A DNA stretch of 64,000 bases from Robbsia sp. KACC 23696 (GTDB taxonomy: Bacteria > Pseudomonadota > Gammaproteobacteria > Burkholderiales > Burkholderiaceae). Below, one piece after another: positions 58,852 to 64,000 of this stretch. Both the position numbers and the translations under genes were made by a program. Under the pieces are notes generated by a model. The model saw only the letters and a list, made by a program, of their open reading frames with translations, was not told the origin of the DNA and made no database searches. Where the stretch lies: contig NZ_CP156626.1 in assembly GCF_039852015.1 (NCBI RefSeq), positions 1,522,249 through 1,586,248 of the forward strand, written 5' to 3'. Positions within the stretch are counted from its first letter, which is position 1. Each line of letters begins with the position of its first letter.

Positions 58852-59349
58852 TCAGTGCGAGAGGCCCGGCGACGTGATGTCCAGGTCGCCACTTTCCGCC
58901 ATTTGCCGGATGACGCGGATCGTATCGATATCGGCTTCCCGATAGGCGGATTTGACGAATTCGCTCGTGCGATCAGGATCCGCCTGCTCCCCTGTCGGCA
59001 GGGAGGTGCGATACGCGAATCGCACGAACAGCTGGGCCTCGTCCGGCGCCTCGATCGACATCGTCAGGCTGCCGCCCACGTGCTGCTCGGTGGCGTCGAT
59101 CGTGTATTCGATCGATTCGAAGGGGCGCAAGGTGACGCGGTCACGGACGGTGGCCGTCGGCCCATAGACCAGCTCGCGGTGCAGTACATTGTCGTCGCGG
59201 GACAGGATCCTGCACTGCTCCAGACCCATGACGAAACGCTGCGGCTGTTCCGCGCGCAGGACCAGACCATGCCAGAGCTGCCCGAGCGACAGCGTGCCTA
59301 ATAAAGGGTTGAGCGGATCGTTGACCTGCACCAGATGTTCGTAGTTCAC
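58852..59349 (-). CDS. DUF1857 / AtaL-like SRPBCC-fold protein
   Basis: 165 residues. Starts MNYEHLVQVNDPLNPLLGTL, typical of the DUF1857 (AtaL-like) family of the START/SRPBCC fold, a ligand-binding helix-grip barrel. Conserved parts: LWHGLVLRAEQPQRFVMGLE and a repeated beta pattern to about residue 135. The ligand and role are unknown. It is flanked by leftward terminators upstream, so it must have its own promoter. GGAGGCCAAGTGAAC precedes the ATG as ribosome-binding site. Confidence 0.85.
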   Translation of the reverse strand: MNYEHLVQVNDPLNPLLGTLSLGQLWHGLVLRAEQPQRFVMGLEQCRILSRDDNVLHRELVYGPTATVRDRVTLRPFESIEYTIDATEQHVGGSLTMSIEAPDEAQLFVRFAYRTSLPTGEQADPDRTSEFVKSAYREADIDTIRVIRQMAESGDLDITSPGLSH

Positions 59350-59410
59350 TTGGCCTCCTATCGGCCGATTGCGCTTTTACGGGGCGCGCGCGATGCCGGG
59401 TCGTGCTGAT

Positions 59411-59435
59411 AAAAAAAAGCACCGGCGGCGGTGCT
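59411..59435 (-). terminator. Leftward intrinsic terminator upstream of the DUF1857 gene
   Basis: Stem AGCACCG (59418-59424) with CGGTGCT (59429-59435), loop GCGG. On the minus strand it is followed by eight T residues (59418-59411). Confidence 0.78.
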
Positions 59436-59540
59436 GTTCCCGGCATTGTCGCATGGCGGCGTTGGCGATGCAGCGTGACGCCTTGGCGTCGGCGGCACGC
59501 CGGCGACCGTGCCTGCCACGCGCGCGATGTCCGGCGCGCA

Positions 59541-59590
59541 CAAAACAAAACACCCCGAGGATCGACAGGCGCGTCGATCCTCGGGGTGTT
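59541..59590 (-). terminator. Leftward intrinsic terminator after exbD
   Basis: Perfect 18-bp stem at 59549-59566 with 59573-59590 (arm starts AACACCCCGAGGATCGAC), a 6-nt loop, then TTTTGTTTTG on the minus strand. One of two tandem terminators here. Confidence 0.93.
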
Positions 59591-59612
59591 GCGCATGCGG
59601 CGGTGCGGTCGC

Positions 59613-60032
59613 TTACTTCTTCGCCGGATCGGTGACGAAGCCGATCTTGGTCAAGCCGCCGTTTTCAGCCGCCGCCATGAACTGCGCGACGCGCTCATAG
59701 CGAACGTCCTTGTCCGCGCGTAAATGGACTTCCGGCTGAGGCTCCTGCTTCGCCGCGGTTTCCACCTGCGTGGCTAAGGCCGTATCGTCGACCGGGGTTT
59801 TGTCCCAGACGATGGTGCCATCGGCCTGGATCGAGACGTCGACGAATGCCGGCTTCTGATCCAGAGGTTGCGTGCTGGCTTGCGGTAGGTCGACCTTGAC
59901 CGCATTGTTCATCACGGGGATCGTGACCAGGAAGATGATCAGCAAGACCAACATGACGTCGACGAGCGGCGTCATATTGATCTCGTTCATCAGCCCTTCT
60001 TCGCTGTCCCCTTCAAGTGGGCCCATCGACAT
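59613..60032 (-). CDS. exbD: Biopolymer transport protein ExbD
   Basis: 139 residues. One membrane helix (about 22-42) with the essential Asp in NMTPLVDVMLVLLIIFLV, the proton-coupling residue. The periplasmic domain contains VHLRADKDVRYERVAQFMAAAENGG. With ExbB it uses the proton gradient to energise TonB. Third gene of the leftward tonB-exbB-exbD unit. Confidence 0.97.
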   Translation of the reverse strand: MSMGPLEGDSEEGLMNEINMTPLVDVMLVLLIIFLVTIPVMNNAVKVDLPQASTQPLDQKPAFVDVSIQADGTIVWDKTPVDDTALATQVETAAKQEPQPEVHLRADKDVRYERVAQFMAAAENGGLTKIGFVTDPAKK

Positions 60033-60104
60033 CGCAGTTCTCCGCGTATTGCGTTACGGTGCCGCGGCATCGTGGCCGCGCACAAAAATAAGAAGAGGGG
60101 ACGC

Positions 60105-60821
60105 TTACTGCGCCCGGCTTGCCAGACGCAGACCTTCACGGCGCGTCGAACGCACGCGCGAGCCCGTCACGAAGTAGGAATGCAGACCGTGCACGAAGCG
60201 GTTCAGCTTCGTGACGCTTGCCTTGTTCGAGCGGGTCAGCGCGTTGTAACCGAGCACGGCCGGGATGGCGACGAACAGACCGAATGCCGTCATGATCAGC
60301 GACTCGCCCACCGGGCCGGCGACGTGGTCGATCGACGTCTGACCGCTGGCACCGATGGCGAGCAGTGCGTGATAGATACCCCAGACGGTACCGAACAGAC
60401 CGACGAACGGCGCCGTGCTGCCGATCGAGGCAAGCACGGCGAGGCCGGCTTGCATGCGCGCGACGATTTCGTCCATCGTGCTCTTCAGGCAACGTGCAAC
60501 CCAGTCGCTGGTGCTCATGCCGCCATGCAGTTCCTTGTCGTTCTGCTGATGGTGTTCGACCGCATCCTTGCCGGACAGCGCGAGCAGCGCGAACGGATTA
60601 TCGGCGCTGCCACCAATCCGCTTGATGCCGTCTTCCAGGTCGCCGGAGTGCCAGAAGTCCTGCTCGGCGGTCCGCGACAGACGGGTCAGGCGCCATGCCT
60701 GCCAGGATTTGACGACGATGACGGTCCAGGACAGCACCGACATGATCAACAGCAGCAGTGCGATACCGCGTGTGACGAAGTCACCTTGGGCCCATACGTG
60801 GGCGATGCCATAGTCTTGCAT
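60105..60821 (-). CDS. exbB: Biopolymer transport protein ExbB
   Basis: 238 residues, three membrane helices. The conserved proton-channel family segment LASIGSTAPFVGLFGTVWGIYHA forms helix 2, and TAFGLFVAIPAVLGYNAL helix 3. The cytoplasmic loop lies between helices 1 and 2. Forms the pentameric scaffold around ExbD. 72 bases separate it from exbD. Confidence 0.97.
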   Translation of the reverse strand: MQDYGIAHVWAQGDFVTRGIALLLLIMSVLSWTVIVVKSWQAWRLTRLSRTAEQDFWHSGDLEDGIKRIGGSADNPFALLALSGKDAVEHHQQNDKELHGGMSTSDWVARCLKSTMDEIVARMQAGLAVLASIGSTAPFVGLFGTVWGIYHALLAIGASGQTSIDHVAGPVGESLIMTAFGLFVAIPAVLGYNALTRSNKASVTKLNRFVHGLHSYFVTGSRVRSTRREGLRLASRAQ

Positions 60822-60893
60822 TACTGTTCCTTCGCGTAGATGTGTATGCGTGTTGGTCGAGGCGCGTCCGCCCGAGACGGGCGGCGGAGGTCA

Positions 60894-61616
60894 TTAATTT
60901 GTCAGGTTGAAGGAGTAGGGCCGTTCTGTGATGACCTTTTCGGCGACGCCGCCTTCTCTATAGGGCTGGCATCGGGTCGAGAGTGCCGCCTGTCGCGCTG
61001 CTTCGTCGAGGCGATCGACCCCGCTGCTCTTCTTCACCTTGGCGCTTTCCACGCGGCCGCCGGTATCGACGATGAACTGGATCACGACCGTTCCGGTCTC
61101 GCCTCGCCGTTGCGACAGCGTCGGATAAACCGGTTCGGTATTGTCGCAAGTCAGGTGCTGAACGTTCTTCGGCACATTCGGATCGATCGCCGGGGCCGGG
61201 GCGGCGGCCGGTGCGGGCGGCGTCGGCGCGGGAGGGGCCGGGGTGGCCGGCGCGGGCGGCGGCGGTTCCGGCGGCGCGGCGGCGACCGTGGTCGGTTTGG
61301 GCGTGGTGTGCGGCGTCGGTTTGTGCACGACCGGCTTTGGCGGCGGTTTCACGACCGGCTTCTGGATCGGCTTGGGCGGCTCCGGCTGGGCGACGGGAAC
61401 CGGCACCGGCGCCGGTTCAGGCGCGATCAAGACGGCGGTAACGACGCGCGGCGCGGCAACGACGGGTTTTGGATCGCGATTCAACAGGATGGCGGCGATG
61501 ACCGCGGCGTGCAAGCCGGCGACCACCAGCCCGGCCGTCAGCATCGAACGGCGCTGTGGTGGGACGCCGGGTGTGCCGAGGCCCGAAGCACCATTCGGAG
61601 ATAGGACGTCGCTCAT
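60894..61616 (-). CDS. tonB: Energy transducer TonB
   Basis: 240 residues from the ATG at 61616; a start at 61664 lacks support. N-terminal membrane anchor (about 26-46), then a long Pro/Lys/Val/Ala-rich periplasmic spacer (KPVVKPPPKPVVHKPTPHTT region). The C-terminal TonB domain YPTLSQRRGETGTVVIQFIV...GVDRLDEAARQA contacts TonB boxes of outer-membrane receptors. No receptor gene is in the window. First gene of the leftward unit. Confidence 0.96.
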   Translation of the reverse strand: MSDVLSPNGASGLGTPGVPPQRRSMLTAGLVVAGLHAAVIAAILLNRDPKPVVAAPRVVTAVLIAPEPAPVPVPVAQPEPPKPIQKPVVKPPPKPVVHKPTPHTTPKPTTVAAAPPEPPPPAPATPAPPAPTPPAPAAAPAPAIDPNVPKNVQHLTCDNTEPVYPTLSQRRGETGTVVIQFIVDTGGRVESAKVKKSSGVDRLDEAARQAALSTRCQPYREGGVAEKVITERPYSFNLTN

Positions 61617-61940
61617 GCTGCGAGCGCTCCACGGCAGGAACGCGCCCGACGGCGAGCGCGACAAAAAGCGGAGCGAATGGTCATGATTCGAAAGAATGGA
61701 TCAACAACGAAACAACTTCAACAGCGCCGGAGACATAGTGCAAGCGTTCAGACGCTTGATCAGAATTTGCTGAGGCAATATCGCGGTCGTACCGGTGCGT
61801 CTTGGCGCTTCGCGCCTCGCCCTGGCGAGGTCCTGAGGGCATACGTATTGCCGTCTCAACATCCTACTCGCGTTTCCCGATCCGACCGATCCGAGTGGCC
61901 CATAAGGGCCGCCGCGTGCGACTCCGCGGAGCCAACATCA
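61617..61940. other. Intergenic region upstream of tonB
   Basis: Part of a 371-base gap between bfd and tonB. It contains small hairpins (for example CCTCGCC/GGCGAGG near 61812-61828). I found no Fur box above background, so iron control of tonB is not shown here. Confidence 0.4.
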
Positions 61941-61984
61941 GACGCGATAGGCGCCCTCGTGTCGACGAGGCCGCCTATCGCGTC
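61941..61984 (-). terminator. Large inverted repeat just after bfd, possible leftward terminator
   Basis: 13-bp stem GACGCGATAGGCG (61941-61953) with CGCCTATCGCGTC (61972-61984), extended by five more pairs after one mismatch. The minus-strand flank TGATGTTGG is only moderately T-rich. Confidence 0.65.
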
Positions 61985-61987
61985 ATG

Positions 61988-62239
61988 TCATGCTGCGACC
62001 GGCGTATAAAACACGACCGGCGACACCATCGGCGAATTCGCGCCGGCGGGTGAGCCGGCGGTACGCCGCGTGCAGCCGATTTCCCGGCCTTCCAGCACAT
62101 CATGCACCGCGTCTTCGCAACGGCCACAGCAGCTGGCGACACCATGTTCAAATTGCAGCGCGTCGAACGTATTGTTCCCAGCTTCGATCGAAGCCCGCAG
62201 CTGCCGGTCCGAAATTGCCTTGCACACACAAACGATCAT
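61988..62239 (-). CDS. bfd: Bacterioferritin-associated ferredoxin
   Basis: 83 residues. [2Fe-2S] ligands Cys4, Cys6, Cys38 and Cys41 (MIVCVC and CCGRC), the Bfd pattern. Docks on bacterioferritin and passes electrons to the haem to release stored iron. The family is about 60-70 residues; the last 20 here are extra. A Fur box lies upstream. bfr is nearby on the same strand with murI in between. Confidence 0.95.
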   Translation of the reverse strand: MIVCVCKAISDRQLRASIEAGNNTFDALQFEHGVASCCGRCEDAVHDVLEGREIGCTRRTAGSPAGANSPMVSPVVFYTPVAA

Positions 62240-62266
62240 AATGGGCCACCGCCCCTAAAAGCCGTT

Positions 62267-62285
62267 AATGCGAATTATTATCATT
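62267..62285. promoter_or_regulatory. Fur box upstream of bfd
   Basis: AATGCGAATTATTATCATT matches AATGATAATCATTATCATT at 16 of 19 positions. It lies about 28 bases before the bfd ATG, the right place for Fur repression. Confidence 0.8.
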
Positions 62286-62364
62286 CATTGTTCGCGGCTT
62301 GGCAAGATGCAAAGAATATCCTTACCGGATGTGTTGTGACACAGAACGCACAGTGCCTGGCGGC

Positions 62365-63231
62365 TCAGCGCAAGCTGAGAAACGGGCGATCCTGGGCGGT
62401 GAGCGGTGACGAAATATCGACGGTGCGGGCCGGTGCGAGAGGTGCGGAGAACGCCTGCTGGGCCAGCCAGTCGAGGGCCGTCGTATCGCCGGTGCAGTAG
62501 AGGGTGAGGGCCGCGGGCGTGCCGGCGGCGATCGTCATCGGCGTCGCTTGCGCCCTCAGATCGTGCTTGTCGAGGCGACGGCCGAGTTGCTGGGCGACCG
62601 GGAGGCCGTTGTCGATGATCGTTAGCTTCCCGCCAGTGAGTTCGTCGATCAGCGGCGCGAGGAAGGGGTAGTGCGTGCAACCGAGCGCCAGTGTGTCGGC
62701 GCCGGCATCGAGCATCGGCAGCAGATAGTCGAGCAGGCGGGCGCGCAGCGCCGGGGAATCCAGATCGCGGGATTCGATCGCTTCGACCAGGCCGTGGCCT
62801 GCCGTGCAGATCAGTTGCGTGGTACCGGCGTATTCGGTGACCAGGCGCTGGAAGCTGCTACTGCGCAGCGTGCCCGCCGTGGCCAGCACCCCAGCGACGC
62901 CGGTGCGCGAGCCGGCAGCGGCCGGTTTGACCCCGGGTTCGACGCCGATGACCGGCACCTGCAGCGCATCGCGCAAGGCACCGACGGCGATCGTCGTCGC
63001 CGTATTGCAGGCGACGACGACGGCTTTCGCGCCATGCGACACGAGCCATGCACCGATCGCGAGCGTGCGATCGACGATGAAGGCCTCGCTGCGGTCCCCA
63101 TAGGGGTTATAGCGGGCGTCGGCGCAATACAGAAGCAATTCGTCCGGCAAGGTCTGCCGGATGGCGCGCAGGACGGACAGACCGCCCACGCCGGAATCGA
63201 ATACGCCCACCGGCGCGTTGTTCCCGGCCAT
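62365..63231 (-). CDS. murI: Glutamate racemase
   Basis: 288 residues. Makes D-glutamate for peptidoglycan without cofactor. Opens with VGVFDSGVGGLSVLRAI. Two catalytic cysteines: Cys75 (VACNTATT) and Cys185 (LGCTHYPF). Located between bfr and bfd, with only six bases separating it from the bfr stop, so it is probably cotranscribed with bfr. Confidence 0.97.
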   Translation of the reverse strand: MAGNNAPVGVFDSGVGGLSVLRAIRQTLPDELLLYCADARYNPYGDRSEAFIVDRTLAIGAWLVSHGAKAVVVACNTATTIAVGALRDALQVPVIGVEPGVKPAAAGSRTGVAGVLATAGTLRSSSFQRLVTEYAGTTQLICTAGHGLVEAIESRDLDSPALRARLLDYLLPMLDAGADTLALGCTHYPFLAPLIDELTGGKLTIIDNGLPVAQQLGRRLDKHDLRAQATPMTIAAGTPAALTLYCTGDTTALDWLAQQAFSAPLAPARTVDISSPLTAQDRPFLSLR

Positions 63232-63237
63232 TGTCGC

Positions 63238-63717
63238 TTACGGGTTGATGCCGCCCATGGCGCTTTGCAGATAGTTCGGCAGCGTCAACTTGGCGACCAG
63301 TTCGATCTGCGTTTCCAGCCAGTCGATATGTTCTTCGGTGTCGTCCAGGATGCGCTGGAAGATTTCGCGGGAGACGAAGTCGCGGACCGATTCACAGTAG
63401 GCGATCGATTCCTTGCAGGTGGCTTGCGACAGGTATTCCAGCTTCAGATCGTTCGCCAGAATCTCAGGCGTGTCCTCGCCGACGAGCAGCTTGTGCAGAT
63501 CTTGCAGATTCGGCAGTCCGTCCAGCATGAAGATCCGCTGGATCAACCAGTCGGCGTGCTTCATTTCGCCGATCGATTCGTCGTATTCCTTCTTGCCTAG
63601 CGTTTCCAGACCCCAGTGCTTGTACATGCGGGCATGCAGGAAATACTGGTTGATCGCCGTCAGTTCGTTCTTGAGCTGGGCGTTCAGGTATTCGACGACT
63701 TTCGGGTCGCTTTTCAT
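63238..63717 (-). CDS. bfr: Bacterioferritin
   Basis: 159 residues, standard length. Iron-storage cage subunit. Haem ligand Met52 (EMKHAD). Ferroxidase ligands Glu18, Glu51, His54, Glu94 and His130 are present, but position 127 is Thr (DDTEEHIDW) where E. coli Bfr has Glu, with other acidic residues at 128 and 129. The start follows AGGAATTGTCCCCCT. First gene of the leftward bfr-murI pair, with bfd next. Confidence 0.96.
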   Translation of the reverse strand: MKSDPKVVEYLNAQLKNELTAINQYFLHARMYKHWGLETLGKKEYDESIGEMKHADWLIQRIFMLDGLPNLQDLHKLLVGEDTPEILANDLKLEYLSQATCKESIAYCESVRDFVSREIFQRILDDTEEHIDWLETQIELVAKLTLPNYLQSAMGGINP

Positions 63718-64000
63718 AGGGGGACAATTCCTGGTTAAACACGCTGCCGGAAGTGGCGATCGGGCAAAGCCGAAGGGCGGCAGGCAGGTCCGTTGACCCG
63801 GCAGGCCGTGCGCTCGCTACCCGGGGCGGTGGGTGACGATACTTTCCGCATTACAGGGAATGCGCACACATTAATCGCTCAGGCCGAAAAAGCCAAGCCT
63901 TTTACCCCGGGAGCGCGAGAATATCGCCCTAACTCCGGTTATCAACGTGTTAATTTCGTGAAACAGGTCCGTAAATGCATGGCGAAGCGCAAATCGTATC
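63718..64000. other. Upstream region of bfr to the window edge
   Basis: 283 bases. No clear Fur box, promoter or gene is visible. Any gene beyond the right edge cannot be judged. Confidence 0.4.

Noticed and set aside
61670-61700. Fur box upstream of tonB
   Set aside because: Best alignment gives about 11 of 19 matches, near background for this region.

Overview
The window is chromosomal DNA from a betaproteobacterium, most likely a member of the Burkholderiaceae (Burkholderia sensu lato or a close relative such as Robbsia). The reasons are the high GC content, the gene order rpsO-pnp-tpiA-secG-tRNA-Leu(GAG)-nuoA-N-DUF2818, and betaproteobacterial families such as DUF3619, DUF2818, the BspC-like protein, HemP and the FtrABCD iron system. 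The genus is an inference. Almost all of the sequence is coding, and I see no insertion sequence, prophage, CRISPR array or rRNA gene.

Layout. 1-1507 (leftward): an ECF-type sigma factor translationally coupled to two small membrane-associated proteins, the last running off the left edge. 1508-5740: ilvB-ilvH-ilvC for branched-chain amino acids, closed by a textbook terminator. 5922-7677: psd-pssA, which together make phosphatidylethanolamine. 7782-8417: a lipoprotein. 8731-13068: rpsO, pnp, tpiA and secG with intrinsic terminators. 13614-13698: tRNA-Leu(GAG). 13878-30009: the complete 14-subunit complex I operon nuoA-N plus a DUF2818 gene. 30042-37397: assorted metabolism and stress genes (Nudix hydrolase, DUF1178, DODA-type dioxygenase, PLP aminotransferase, PIN protein with a hexanucleotide tract, YaaA, M14 carboxypeptidase, BspC-like protein). 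37732-41176: a CbiM-like membrane protein, an atypical LuxR-type regulator and a FAH-family hydrolase. 41535-45413: ergothioneine genes egtB-egtD with an MTA/SAH nucleosidase. 45493-46255: a CopZ/CueR copper pair around a shared operator. 46243-52563: rlmJ, a universal stress protein, an SDR dehydrogenase, tyrB and uvrB.

52656-63717 is a region strongly enriched for iron handling: ftrABCD (ferrous uptake), an OpgC-like membrane protein, hemP, tonB-exbB-exbD (energy for outer-membrane receptors), bfd and bfr (iron release and storage), with murI and a DUF1857 gene in between. Fur-box-like sequences stand before hemP and bfd, and a weaker one before ftrA. The hemP box fills the spacer of a good promoter.

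Points for a second look: the sigma/DUF3619 module, a (GCCGAA)7 tract inside the PIN gene, a LuxR regulator with a degenerate receiver and a long proline-rich tail, an EgtB/EgtD pair with insertions and no EgtA or EgtC nearby, a bacterioferritin with Thr at a ferroxidase-ligand position, and Ala/Ser/Pro/Thr-rich tails on many housekeeping proteins. I did not find a convincing wholly new multi-gene system.
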